Source: Microbacterium sp. 2FI
GTDB taxonomy: Bacteria > Actinomycetota > Actinomycetes > Actinomycetales > Microbacteriaceae
DNA length: 64,000 bases
Reading direction: 5' to 3'
Assembly: GCF_005502885.1 (NCBI RefSeq)
Contig: NZ_SCMR01000009.1
Span: 1-64,000, forward strand
Shown: positions 25,072-33,722 of the stretch, in pieces
Layout: every line of letters begins with the position of its first letter
How positions within the stretch are numbered: the stretch's first letter is position 1
The notes under the pieces: model-generated
Seen by the model: only the letters and a program-made list of their open reading frames with translations
Told to the model about the DNA's origin: nothing
The model's database searches: none
Position numbers and translations under genes: made by a program

Positions 25072-25581
25072 CTAGTCGAAGGCCGCAGCGACGACGTTGC
25101 GGTGATAGTCGAACACGATGCTCGTCCGCGTCGACGCCACGCTCGACTGGGCCGAGAGGTGCTCCACGACGAACTCCCGCAGTGCGGCCGACCCGTCGGC
25201 GGCGACGTGCACGAGGAAGTCGTCGGCGCCGCCCAAGAAGAAGACCTGGATCACCTGGGGCAGGCGACGCACCTCCTCGGAGAAGGCCGTGATGTTCTCC
25301 TGGCGCGAGCCGGGGCGGAGCGTCACACCGATCACCGCCTGCAGACCGGTGCCGAGGGTGCGCTGATCGATGCTGGCGTGGAATCCGGTGATCACGCCGC
25401 GCTCCAGGAGCGACCGCACCCGCGCGTGCGCCGTCGAGGGCGCCACACCGAGCGCTGCGGCGAGGTCGACGTTCGCCAGGCGCCCGTCCGCCGAGAGCAG
25501 CGACACGATGCGCCGGTCGGTCTCATCGAGTTCGACGGTACGAACATCCTTCGGCGCGTTCACGGCGTTCCCCAGGTTCAC
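25072..25581 (-). CDS. Lrp/AsnC family regulator
   Basis: A 169-residue feast/famine regulator. A helix-turn-helix covers about residues 18-70 (ETDRRIVSLLSADGRLANVDLA and STAHARVRSLLERGVITGF). The RAM ligand-binding and oligomerisation domain covers about 85-165 (GVTLRPGS, FFLGGADDFLVHVAAD). It is divergent from alanine dehydrogenase with 118 bp between, so it most likely controls ald in response to alanine or a related amino acid. The start is GTG at 25581; a second GTG at 25560 (NAPKDV) is also possible. Confidence 0.87.
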   Translation of the reverse strand: MNLGNAVNAPKDVRTVELDETDRRIVSLLSADGRLANVDLAAALGVAPSTAHARVRSLLERGVITGFHASIDQRTLGTGLQAVIGVTLRPGSRQENITAFSEEVRRLPQVIQVFFLGGADDFLVHVAADGSAALREFVVEHLSAQSSVASTRTSIVFDYHRNVVAAAFD

Positions 25582-25699
25582 GTGAACGAATCTATCAATC
25601 AGACGGCATCTGCCGCACTTCCTTCAGTCCATCTTTCGTCAGGTCGAATAATCTGCGAATGTCATTGCCGCACACACCCACCGGCCAGCGAGGACGAAC

Positions 25700-26821
25700 G
25701 TGAAGATCGGCATCCCGACAGAGATCAAGAACAACGAGAACCGCGTCGCGATGACCCCGGCAGGCGTCGACGCACTCGTCGCCGCCGGCCATCACGTCAC
25801 CGTGCAGGCGGGGGCGGGCCTCGGGTCCCGTATCGACGACGACGCCTACCGACGCGCCGGAGCCTCGATCGCAGGAAGCGCCGAGGATGTCTGGCGGTCG
25901 TCCGACCTGATCGTGAAGGTCAAGGAGCCGATCGCGGCCGAGTACGCTCTGCTGCGCCCCGACCTCACCCTCTTCACCTACCTGCATCTGGCCGCGGACC
26001 GACCGCTGACCGAAGCGCTGCTCGCCGCCGGCACGACCGCGATCGCGTATGAGACGGTCGAGCTGCCCGATCGCAGCCTGCCGCTGCTGGCGCCGATGAG
26101 CGAGGTCGCCGGCCGACTGTCGATCACGGTCGGCGCGTACGCGCTGATGCGGGCGTCAGGCGGACGCGGCACGCTGCTCGGCGGCGTGCCCGGGACCCCC
26201 AAGGCCAACGTCGTCGTCATCGGCGGCGGCGTCGCCGGCGAGCACGCCGCCGCCTGCGCGGTGGGGCTCGGCGCGAACGTGACCGTCGTGGATCGCTCGC
26301 TCCCGCGACTGCGGCAGCTCGAGAAGCAGTTCGCCGGCGCCATTCAGACCCGTGCCTCGAGCCGCTACGAGATCGCCGAGCTCGTCGCGACGGCCGATCT
26401 CGTGATCGGCTCGGTGCTCATCCCGGGCGCCGCCGCGCCGAAGCTCGTGACCGACGCGATGGTCGCCGCGATGAAGCCCGGGTCGGTGCTGGTGGACATC
26501 GCCATCGATCAGGGCGGATGCTTCGAGGGCTCCCGGCCGACGACGCACGACGAGCCGACCTTCGCCGTCCACGACTCGCTCTACTACTGCGTCGCGAATA
26601 TGCCCGGAGCGGTTCCGGAGTCGTCGACGCGGGCGCTCACCAACGCCACGCTGCCGTACGTGCTCGCGATCGCGGACAAGGGCTGGCGACGCGCAGCGGC
26701 CGACGACCCTGCCCTCGCGCTCGGCGTCACCATCGTCGCCGGCGAGATCGGGTGCGCGGCCGTCGCCGAGGCACTCGGCATCCGTCCCGCCGACGCCGCG
26801 GCCGGTGCGCACGCGGCGTGA
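25700..26821 (+). CDS. ald: Alanine dehydrogenase
   Basis: A 373-residue NAD-dependent enzyme that reversibly deaminates L-alanine to pyruvate and ammonia. It opens MKIGIPTEIKNNENRVAMTP, has KVKEPIAAE (pyruvate-binding Lys) and YLHLAADRPLT (catalytic His), the nucleotide loop IGGGVAGEHAA, VDIAIDQGGCFE (catalytic Asp) and NMPGAVPESSTRALTN. It is full length for the family. GTG start with GCGAGGA upstream. It converges with kynU, whose reaction releases alanine, so it can feed that alanine into pyruvate. Lrp is the likely regulator. Confidence 0.95.
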   Translation: MKIGIPTEIKNNENRVAMTPAGVDALVAAGHHVTVQAGAGLGSRIDDDAYRRAGASIAGSAEDVWRSSDLIVKVKEPIAAEYALLRPDLTLFTYLHLAADRPLTEALLAAGTTAIAYETVELPDRSLPLLAPMSEVAGRLSITVGAYALMRASGGRGTLLGGVPGTPKANVVVIGGGVAGEHAAACAVGLGANVTVVDRSLPRLRQLEKQFAGAIQTRASSRYEIAELVATADLVIGSVLIPGAAAPKLVTDAMVAAMKPGSVLVDIAIDQGGCFEGSRPTTHDEPTFAVHDSLYYCVANMPGAVPESSTRALTNATLPYVLAIADKGWRRAAADDPALALGVTIVAGEIGCAAVAEALGIRPADAAAGAHAA

Positions 26822-26844
26822 CGACAGGCTGTGCCGCCTGGCCG

Positions 26845-28152
26845 TCAAGTCACCGCACCCCGGCTGGCGAACCGCGCGTCGCGCCACACGCCGGTCTCGA
26901 GGATGTCTTCGAGGGCAGCCACCGCGTCCCACACGTCGACGTGGGAGACATAGAGCGGTGCGAAGCCGAAGCGCATCAGATCGGGGGAGCGGAAGTCTCC
27001 GATGACCCCGCGCTCGATGAGCGCCTGCATCACCGCGTATCCACCCTCGACGCGGAGCGCCACCTGGCTCCCCCGCTGTGCGGACTGACGCGGCGTGACG
27101 ACCTCGACGTTCCACCGCGACAGGCGCGCGTCGACGAGCGAGATGAACAGCTCCGTGAGCCGAAGGCTCTTCTCGCGGAGCTCCGCGAGATCGACCTCGC
27201 TCCAGATCTCGAGGCTCGCCTCGAGCGCTGCCATCGAGAGCAGCTGGGGCGTGCCGACCCGGAAGCGCCCGATCCCGTCGGCCGGCGCATAGTCGATGTC
27301 GAAGTCGAAGGGCTTGGCGTGGCCGTGCCACCCGGTCAGGGCCGGGCGGGATGCCGCGTGGTGTCTCTCGGCGGCCCAGATGAACGACGGTGAGCCCGGG
27401 CCGCCGTTGAGGTACTTGTACGTGCAGCCGACGGCGAGGTCGGCGCCCACGCCGTTGAGATCGACGGGGACGGCGCCGACGCTGTGGCACAGGTCCCAGA
27501 CCATGATCGCCCCCGCCGCCTGCACGCGCCGGGTGACTTCGGCCATGTCGTGCATGCGTCCCGTGCGGTAGTCGACATGCGTGAGCACCACGACGGCGAC
27601 CTCGTCGTCGAGGACGTCGTCGATGGTGGGACCGTCGTCGTGGATGAGCCGCCGTTCGAGAGGCGCCCCCGTCCCGAGCAGGGTCTGCACGCTCTCGAGG
27701 ACGTAGAGGTCGGTCGGGAAGCTGCTGCGCTCGGAGACGATGACGCGCCTGCCGGGACGGAGCCGTGCCGCCGCGACCGTCGCCTGGAACAGGCTCGCCG
27801 AGGTCGAGTCGCCGAGCACCACCTCGCCGGGCGCCGCGCCGATGAGCGGCGCGATCCGATCGCCGAGCGTGACCGGCTTCGCGAACCATCCCGCATCGTT
27901 CCAGCTGCGGATGAGGCCGGTGCCCCACTCGTCGACCATCACGCGCTGCACGTGGGCGGGGGTCGCCCGCGGCAGGGCGCCGAGAGAATTGCCGTCGAGG
28001 TACACCACCCCTTCCGGCAGGAAGAAGCGATCGCGATACGGGGCGACCGGATCGGCTGCGTCCAGTGCCGCGCACGTCTCGCGGTCGATCGTGTGCAGGG
28101 TGGGTGCAGTGCTCATGGGGCGATCGTCCTTCGTCGGCTCGGCGGTGCTCAT
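26845..28152 (-). CDS. kynU: Kynureninase
   Basis: A 435-residue PLP enzyme that cleaves kynurenine or 3-hydroxykynurenine to anthranilate or 3-hydroxyanthranilate plus alanine. Features are YLDGNSLGALP, SWNDAGWF, DSTSASLFQATVAAARL, THVDYRTGRMHDM, the Schiff-base Lys in CTYKYLNGGPGSPSF, and the C-terminal RFGFAPLYVSHVDVWDAV. The ATG at 28152 overlaps the ACMSD stop by 4 nt; a second ATG at 28116 is possible. It is the last gene of the 3-hydroxyanthranilate operon, although it acts before all the others in the pathway. Confidence 0.93.
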   Translation of the reverse strand: MSTAEPTKDDRPMSTAPTLHTIDRETCAALDAADPVAPYRDRFFLPEGVVYLDGNSLGALPRATPAHVQRVMVDEWGTGLIRSWNDAGWFAKPVTLGDRIAPLIGAAPGEVVLGDSTSASLFQATVAAARLRPGRRVIVSERSSFPTDLYVLESVQTLLGTGAPLERRLIHDDGPTIDDVLDDEVAVVVLTHVDYRTGRMHDMAEVTRRVQAAGAIMVWDLCHSVGAVPVDLNGVGADLAVGCTYKYLNGGPGSPSFIWAAERHHAASRPALTGWHGHAKPFDFDIDYAPADGIGRFRVGTPQLLSMAALEASLEIWSEVDLAELREKSLRLTELFISLVDARLSRWNVEVVTPRQSAQRGSQVALRVEGGYAVMQALIERGVIGDFRSPDLMRFGFAPLYVSHVDVWDAVAALEDILETGVWRDARFASRGAVT

Positions 28153-29141
28153 AGCGCCAGGAATCGGCGGGCGTTCCCGGAGCGGATGGCAGCCTTCTGC
28201 GGTTCGGTGAGGAAGTCGGCACGCTCGAGCACGGCCCCGACCGGACGCTCGCCGAGGGGGTAGGGGTAGTCGCTGCCGAGCATTACCTGTTCAGCGCCGA
28301 GCGTGTCGACCAGCAGCCGGAGGGCCGCAGGGTCGAACACCACCGAGTCGACGCTGAACCGGTCGAGGTAGTGCGACGGCGGCCGTTCGCTGACCCCGAT
28401 CAGGTCGCGGCGCTCGTGCCACGCGTTCTCGAGCCGCCCGAGCCAGAACGCGAACGACCCGCCGCCGTGCGCGAAGCAGATGCGGAGCGACTCCGGCACG
28501 CGGTCGAACACGCCGCCGAGGATCATCGCGATGATCGAGAGGTGGGTCTCGGCGGGCATGCCCGTGAGCCAGGCCGCCATCCAGCGGTCCAGGCGCGGCG
28601 ATGCGGGCATGTCCCACGGATGCACGAAGACGGGGATCCCGCGCTCGGCGCAGTGCTGCAGGAACGTGACGATGCCCTCGTCATCGAGATCGCGGTCGCC
28701 GACGTGATTGCCGATCTCCACGCCCGCATGACCCGAGGCGATCGCGCGATCGGCCTCGGCACACGCTGCGTCGGTGTCCTGCAGCGGAACCTGCGCGAAC
28801 GGAATCAGCCGGTTGCGGGCCGGGGCGCACACCTCGAGCACGAGGTCGTTGAAGATCCGCGCGACCTTCGCGGCCTCGGCCCCGGACTTGCCGTACGAGA
28901 AGAACACCGGCGTCGGGGAGACGACCTGGAGGTCGACACCCTCGGCATCCATGTCGGCGACGCGTGCGGCCGCATCCCAGCACCGTTCGTCGACGCGGCG
29001 GAACTCCCTCGCGCCGATCATGATCATCGCCTCGCGCTCGGAGTCCACCCGCAGCCGCGGCCAGAGGCCCGGCCCGACCTCTGCGGACAGGTCGGGCCAG
29101 CCGAAGGGCACCATATGGGTGTGGACGTCGATCGTGCCCAC
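28149..29141 (-). CDS. nbaD: 2-amino-3-carboxymuconate-6-semialdehyde decarboxylase (ACMSD)
   Basis: A 330-residue Zn-dependent, non-hydrolytic decarboxylase that turns ACMS into 2-aminomuconate semialdehyde and so diverts it from quinolinate. Metal motifs are DVHTHMVPFG at the start, VFVHPWDMP, CFAHGGGSFAFWLGR and GSDYPYPLGE (catalytic Asp). It is the expected 330-residue length. I chose the GTG at 29141 just after the HAAO stop, with AAGGGC upstream. Context with HAAO and the 2-aminomuconate deaminase makes the assignment firm. Confidence 0.9.
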   Translation of the reverse strand: MGTIDVHTHMVPFGWPDLSAEVGPGLWPRLRVDSEREAMIMIGAREFRRVDERCWDAAARVADMDAEGVDLQVVSPTPVFFSYGKSGAEAAKVARIFNDLVLEVCAPARNRLIPFAQVPLQDTDAACAEADRAIASGHAGVEIGNHVGDRDLDDEGIVTFLQHCAERGIPVFVHPWDMPASPRLDRWMAAWLTGMPAETHLSIIAMILGGVFDRVPESLRICFAHGGGSFAFWLGRLENAWHERRDLIGVSERPPSHYLDRFSVDSVVFDPAALRLLVDTLGAEQVMLGSDYPYPLGERPVGAVLERADFLTEPQKAAIRSGNARRFLAL

Positions 29142-29146
29142 TCGGT

Positions 29147-29671
29147 TCAGCCCTTGCCCGGGTGCACGGCGCCGCAGTTCGGGCACGTGCGGCCTTCTTC
29201 GCTTTCGTAGAAGTCGCGGAACACGGGGGGAAGATCCTCGACGATGTCACGGACCTGCAGCTCGACCTCGTGCACCTTCGTGTCGCAGTTCGGGCAGAAC
29301 CAGGCGAACTTCTCGAGCGTGCCCTCTTCACGGATCCGCTCGATGACGATGCCGATCGAGCCGGCCTCCGGGCGCTGGGGCGAGTGGTATACGTTGCCCG
29401 GCAGCAACCACATCTCGCCCTCGCGGATGTCGATGCGCTGCGGGCCGTCCTCGGTCATGATGTTGACGTGCATGGCACCGCGGTACTGGTAGAACCACTC
29501 CTCGTACGGGTCGAAGTGGAAGTCGGTGCGCTGGTTGGGGCCGCCGACGACCTGCACGATGAAGTCGCCCATCGGCGTCCACGCGGCCTTGTTGTTGACC
29601 GGCGGCTTGAGGAGGTGCTCGTTCTCCTTGATCCAGGCGGGGAAATCGATGACGGGTGGGATGGTGCTCAC
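29147..29671 (-). CDS. nbaC: 3-hydroxyanthranilate 3,4-dioxygenase
   Basis: A 174-residue cupin that opens the 3-hydroxyanthranilate ring to ACMS. Catalytic Fe ligands are His52, Glu58 and His96; substrate residues Arg48, Arg100 and Glu111 are present. The C-terminal rubredoxin-like iron site is intact as two CPNC motifs (Cys126/129 and Cys163/166), as in the bacterial NbaC type. ATG at 29671, overlapping the deaminase stop by 4 nt. The next enzyme, ACMSD, follows directly. Confidence 0.95.
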   Translation of the reverse strand: MSTIPPVIDFPAWIKENEHLLKPPVNNKAAWTPMGDFIVQVVGGPNQRTDFHFDPYEEWFYQYRGAMHVNIMTEDGPQRIDIREGEMWLLPGNVYHSPQRPEAGSIGIVIERIREEGTLEKFAWFCPNCDTKVHEVELQVRDIVEDLPPVFRDFYESEEGRTCPNCGAVHPGKG

Positions 29672-30120
29672 TGTTCCTCCTTGATAGTGGCCTCAGGCGT
29701 GGCGGTCGACCGCCGTGCGATCGCCTGAATCTCGATGCGCAGATGCGGATGCGGCAGCGCATGGACGGCGACCGTGGTGCGGGCGGGTCCGGCCTCGTCG
29801 AAGTACTCGGCCCAGACCGCGTTGTAGCGGCCGAAGTCGTTCATGTCGACGAGGAAGCTCGTCGTCTGGACGATGTCGTCGAGCGTGCAGCCGCATGCGG
29901 CGAGCACCTCGCGGATGTTCTCGATGACCGCACGCGTCTGCACGGCGACGTCGAGAGACGTCGTGCCGAACTCATCGACCTCTGCGCCCGCGATCGAGTT
30001 GTCGGGGCGGCGGCTGGACGTTCCCGAGACGAACACCAGGTCGCCCGAGATCTTCGCGTGCGGAAAGCGGCCACGCGGGGTCGCCTTCCCGGCCACCGTG
30101 ATTCCGCCCTGCTCGGTCAT
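29668..30120 (-). CDS. 2-aminomuconate deaminase, RidA fold
   Basis: A 150-residue RidA/YjgF-fold protein. In the 3-hydroxyanthranilate and aminophenol meta-cleavage pathways, proteins of this type hydrolyse 2-aminomuconate to 4-oxalocrotonate and ammonia. Landmarks are RGRFPHAKISGDLVFVSGTSS, NIREVLAACGCTLDDIVQTTSF, WAEYFDEAGPARTTVAVHAL and the C-terminal RIEIQAIA with the catalytic Arg-x-E pattern intact. That pattern distinguishes it from the RidA protein at 11.1 kb. It overlaps both neighbours by 4 nt. Confidence 0.87.
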   Translation of the reverse strand: MTEQGGITVAGKATPRGRFPHAKISGDLVFVSGTSSRRPDNSIAGAEVDEFGTTSLDVAVQTRAVIENIREVLAACGCTLDDIVQTTSFLVDMNDFGRYNAVWAEYFDEAGPARTTVAVHALPHPHLRIEIQAIARRSTATPEATIKEEQ

Positions 30121-30932
30121 TCGTCGCCCTCGCCGTCGATCGATATCGATACCCGTCCGAGCCCGGCGACGGTCGCCTCGACCACCCCGGCACGGGGGAC
30201 GGGCACGGCGACGGTCGCCGCGCCCGCGAGCAGGATCATGCCGGCGCGCAGCTCGAAGCCGTGCACCCTCGCCAGTCTCGCCGCGGCGGCGAGGGCTCTG
30301 CCCGGATCGCCCAGGATCGCAGAGGTCGAGCCGGTCTGCACGATCCGGCCGTCGAACTCGAGCCGGACCGCGCGATTGTCGAACGAACCGGCCTCTGCGG
30401 GCCGCACCCACGGGCCGATGGCATAGGCCGCCGCAGAGGTGTTGTCGGCGATCACGTCGCCCAGGTCGAAGCGGAAGTCGCGATAGCGGGAATCGATGAT
30501 CTCGAGGGCGGGCGCGACCGCGGCGATGGCAGCAGGGTCGGGGACGCGATCGGTGTCGATGTCGGCGCCGAGGAGGTAGGCGATCTCGGGCTCGATGCGG
30601 GGATGGATGCAGGTTCGCGGGTCGAACCCGCCGCCGTCTTCGATCCGCATCCGGTCGGTGACACTGCCGAGGATGACGTCGTCGACACCCATCTGCCGCG
30701 CCTTCGCGCGACTGGTGAACCCGAGCTTCAGACCGGCGATCCGGTCGCCGCTCGCGACCCGCCGCCCGGTGAGATCGTGCTGCACCGCGTAGGCGGTCGC
30801 AAGCCCGAGAGGCGCGCTGACCGAGGACTGCGCGATCGGCGTCACCGTGAGCCGGGCGCGTTCGAGGGCGTCGGCGATCGCGGCGACGGACGGACGATCG
30901 TCGAGATCTGTGCCGTGCGTGACTGCGCTCAT
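30117..30932 (-). CDS. 2-oxo-3-hexenedioate (4-oxalocrotonate) decarboxylase
   Basis: A 271-residue member of the fumarylacetoacetate-hydrolase-like hydratase/decarboxylase family. It would decarboxylate 4-oxalocrotonate to 2-oxopent-4-enoate (2-hydroxypentadienoate). Features are [22 protein letters not shown], the metal-binding [34 protein letters not shown] and a C-terminal beta region. The pathway order with the deaminase upstream favours decarboxylase over hydratase; the paralogue at 32.9 kb is the hydratase. 4-nt overlaps at both ends. Confidence 0.87.
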   Translation of the reverse strand: MSAVTHGTDLDDRPSVAAIADALERARLTVTPIAQSSVSAPLGLATAYAVQHDLTGRRVASGDRIAGLKLGFTSRAKARQMGVDDVILGSVTDRMRIEDGGGFDPRTCIHPRIEPEIAYLLGADIDTDRVPDPAAIAAVAPALEIIDSRYRDFRFDLGDVIADNTSAAAYAIGPWVRPAEAGSFDNRAVRLEFDGRIVQTGSTSAILGDPGRALAAAARLARVHGFELRAGMILLAGAATVAVPVPRAGVVEATVAGLGRVSISIDGEGDE

Positions 30933-31990
30933 GGGGTCCTCGCTCCCGTGAGCAGGGCGTCGCGGGCGTCGACGAGATCGAGTGCGACGTCGACGATCAT
31001 GTCCTCCTGACCGCCGACCATCCGGCGGCGGCCGAGTTCCAGGAGGATCTCGCGTGCATCGAGTCCGTAGCGCTCCGCGGCCCGCTCGGCATGGAGCAGG
31101 AAGCTCGAGTAGACGCCCGCGTATCCGAGGGTCAGGGTCTCGCGATCGACACGCAGCGGACGCCGCTGCAGCGGGCGGACGAGGTCGTCCGCCGCATCCT
31201 GCAGCGCGAAGAGGTCGCAGCCGTGCTCCCAGCCGAGCAGGTCGGCGACCGCGACGAACGCCTCGATCGGGCAGTTTCCGGCCCCAGCGCCCTGGCCGGC
31301 GAGTGAGGCGTCGACGCGGTAGGCGCCGTGCTCGACCGCGGTGACGCTGTTCGCGACGCTGAGCGACAGATTCTCGTGTGCGTGGATGCCGATCTGCGTC
31401 TCGGGTGCGAGTACCTGACGATAGGCGTCGACGCGTTCGCCGACATCGCGCATGGTCAGGCGACCGCCGGAATCGGTGACGTAGACGCAGTGCGCACCGT
31501 AGGACTCCATGAGCCTCGCCTGCTCGGCGAGGCCGCGGGGGTCGTTCAGGTGGCTCATCATGAGGAATCCCGAGACGTCCATGCCGTGCTCGCGCGCCCA
31601 GCCGATGTGCTGCGCGGCGACATCGGCTTCGGTGCAGTGGGTTGCGACGCGGACGCTCCGAACACCGAGATCGCGGGCACGCTCGAGTCGTTCGATGGTG
31701 CCGATGCCGGGCAGGATGAGCGTCGTCAGCGTGGCGCGCGTGAGGACGGATGCCGCAGCCTCGATCCAGGCCTCATCGGTGCAGGCGCCCTGGCCGTAGG
31801 CGACGCTCGAGCCGCCGAGACCATCGCCGTGGGCCACCTCGATCGCGTCGACGCCTGCCGCCTCGAGGGCGGCCGCGATCGTTCGCACGTCGTCGACCGT
31901 GTAGCTGTGCCCGATGGCGTGCATGCCGTCTCGGAGGGTGACGTCCTGGATGTACACCTTCGGCCGCATCGCCTCTTCCGCTCCGGTCAT
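30929..31990 (-). CDS. mhpE: 4-hydroxy-2-oxovalerate aldolase
   Basis: A 353-residue DmpG/MhpE-type aldolase that splits 4-hydroxy-2-oxovalerate into pyruvate and acetaldehyde. Features are [16 protein letters not shown] (Arg20 and Asp21, metal and pyruvate binding), [28 protein letters not shown] and [15 protein letters not shown] with metal-binding His residues. The C-terminal region should contact the acetaldehyde dehydrogenase for channelling. ATG at 31990 overlaps the dehydrogenase stop by 4 nt, consistent with a stoichiometric complex. Confidence 0.93.
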   Translation of the reverse strand: MTGAEEAMRPKVYIQDVTLRDGMHAIGHSYTVDDVRTIAAALEAAGVDAIEVAHGDGLGGSSVAYGQGACTDEAWIEAAASVLTRATLTTLILPGIGTIERLERARDLGVRSVRVATHCTEADVAAQHIGWAREHGMDVSGFLMMSHLNDPRGLAEQARLMESYGAHCVYVTDSGGRLTMRDVGERVDAYRQVLAPETQIGIHAHENLSLSVANSVTAVEHGAYRVDASLAGQGAGAGNCPIEAFVAVADLLGWEHGCDLFALQDAADDLVRPLQRRPLRVDRETLTLGYAGVYSSFLLHAERAAERYGLDAREILLELGRRRMVGGQEDMIVDVALDLVDARDALLTGARTP

Positions 31991-32916
31991 CTCATCGCTC
32001 CCACCCGTGCGGCGACGAGGCGCTCCGCGGTGCGCAGCGCGGCGCTGGTCATGATGTCGAGATTGCCGGCGTACTCCGGCAGGTAGTGCCCGGCGCCGGC
32101 GACTTCGAGCAGAATGGTGACCTTCGTGCCGCGGAAGCCTCGATCGAGCGCCGGCACGAAGGGAAGATCGACGGCTTCGAACTGCACGCTCTGCTTGAGC
32201 CGGTAGCCGCCGACATAGCCCTGCACGTCGGCGACCATCGCCTCGACGGAGGCTCGCACCTGCGCGTGGTCGACATCGCCGTCGACGAGGCAGTACACGG
32301 TGTCGCGCATGATGAGCGGGGGTTCGGCCGGATTGAGCACGATGATCGCCTTGCCGCGCTCGGCTGCGCCGAGCTGCTCGATCGCGCGCGCGGTCGTCTC
32401 GGTGAACTCGTCGATGTTCGCGCGAGTGCCGGGTCCTGCCGACTTCGAGGCGATCGAGGCGACGATCTCCGCGTAGGCGACAGGAGCCACGCGCGAGACG
32501 GCCGCGACCATCGGGACGGTCGCCTGACCGCCGCAGGTGACCATATTGACGTTCGTCGCGCCGACGTGACCGTCGAGGTTCACGACGGGCACGACGTAGG
32601 GTCCGATCGCGGCGGGCGTGAGATCGACCATCACGCGGCCGCTTGCGCGGACGACGGCGTCGTTGTGCACGTGGGCACCCGCCGACGTCGCGTCGAAGAC
32701 GAGTTCCACGTCGGCGAACTCCGGCATGAGCACGAGCCCGTCCACTCCGCCGTGCGTGGTCGCGACCCCGAGCCGGCGAGCGCGGGCGAGCCCGTCGGAG
32801 TGCTCGTCGATGCCGGCCATGGCGACGACCCGGAGAGTGCTCGAGAGCCTCGCAACCTTGATGAGCAGGTCGGTGCCGATATTCCCCGACCCGATGATGG
32901 CCACGCCCGCGGTCAC
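31987..32916 (-). CDS. mhpF: Acetaldehyde dehydrogenase (acetylating)
   Basis: A 309-residue DmpF/MhpF-type enzyme converting acetaldehyde, NAD and CoA to acetyl-CoA, in complex with the aldolase. It has the NAD loop [34 protein letters not shown] with catalytic Cys128, and [23 protein letters not shown] start overlapping the hydratase stop by 4 nt. It completes the pathway to central metabolites. Confidence 0.94.
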   Translation of the reverse strand: MTAGVAIIGSGNIGTDLLIKVARLSSTLRVVAMAGIDEHSDGLARARRLGVATTHGGVDGLVLMPEFADVELVFDATSAGAHVHNDAVVRASGRVMVDLTPAAIGPYVVPVVNLDGHVGATNVNMVTCGGQATVPMVAAVSRVAPVAYAEIVASIASKSAGPGTRANIDEFTETTARAIEQLGAAERGKAIIVLNPAEPPLIMRDTVYCLVDGDVDHAQVRASVEAMVADVQGYVGGYRLKQSVQFEAVDLPFVPALDRGFRGTKVTILLEVAGAGHYLPEYAGNLDIMTSAALRTAERLVAARVGAMR

Positions 32917-33722
32917 GCCGCCACCGCCGGGAGGCTCGATGCGTTGAAGTCCGCGCGAACCTCGCCGATTCCGTCGAGGCGCGCCCGGTAGACGCCGGCG
33001 CTCGCGGCGACCATGGGACCGAGGGCGCCCGAGAGGACGATCTCACCCGCCAGCAGCGGGCGGCCGTGGCGGGCGACCGCACGTGCGAGCCACGCCACGG
33101 CGATGACGGGACTGCCGAGGCACGCGGCGCCTGACCCTGTCGAGACCGGTTCGCTCCCGCGATCGAGGGACATGCCCACGGCCGAGAGATCGAGACCGTC
33201 GAGCGATCGGGGGGTGGTGCCGAGGACCACCGCACCGCTGGAGGCATTGTCGGCGATGGTGTCGGTGATGCGGATGTCCCAGTCCGTGATCCGCGAGTCG
33301 ACGACCTCGATCGCCGGCAGCACGAACTCGGTCGCGCGAAGCACGTCGGCGACATGCGTGGTCGGCGAATCGAGATCGCGGCCGAGGACGAACGCGATCT
33401 CGGCCTCGACGCGAGGAGCGAAGAAGCGGGAGAGCTCGAGGGGCTCACGGTCCGCGACGATCATGTCGTCCAGGAGCACGCCGTAGTCGGGGGTGAAGAC
33501 GCCGAACTGCTCCTGGACTGCAGGCGACGTGAGCCCGATCTTGCGGCCGACGACCCGACGCCCTTCGGCGATGCGGCGATCGATTCCGAGCGACTGGACG
33601 GCGTACGCCTCATCCTGATCCACCTCGCCGATCAGGTCGCGCACCGGCGGGCAGGCGATGCCGGTCTCGCCGGCTCGCCGCAGGCGCTCTGCGGCCTCGC
33701 GTGCGGACGCGCTGACGCTCAC
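32913..33722 (-). CDS. mhpD: 2-keto-4-pentenoate hydratase
   Basis: A 269-residue DmpE/MhpD-type hydratase that adds water to 2-oxopent-4-enoate to give 4-hydroxy-2-oxovalerate. Features are [21 protein letters not shown], the metal-binding [35 protein letters not shown] and [11 protein letters not shown] start overlapping the aldehyde dehydrogenase stop by 4 nt. It is paralogous to the decarboxylase at 30.1 kb and placed next to aldolase-dehydrogenase as in dmp/mhp operons. Confidence 0.9.
   Translation of the reverse strand: MSVSASAREAAERLRRAGETGIACPPVRDLIGEVDQDEAYAVQSLGIDRRIAEGRRVVGRKIGLTSPAVQEQFGVFTPDYGVLLDDMIVADREPLELSRFFAPRVEAEIAFVLGRDLDSPTTHVADVLRATEFVLPAIEVVDSRITDWDIRITDTIADNASSGAVVLGTTPRSLDGLDLSAVGMSLDRGSEPVSTGSGAACLGSPVIAVAWLARAVARHGRPLLAGEIVLSGALGPMVAASAGVYRARLDGIGEVRADFNASSLPAVAA

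Noticed and set aside
26825..26840. Possible terminator between ald and kynU
   Set aside because: The stem is only 5 bp (CAGGC/GCCTG) with no T tract. It is too weak to report as a feature.
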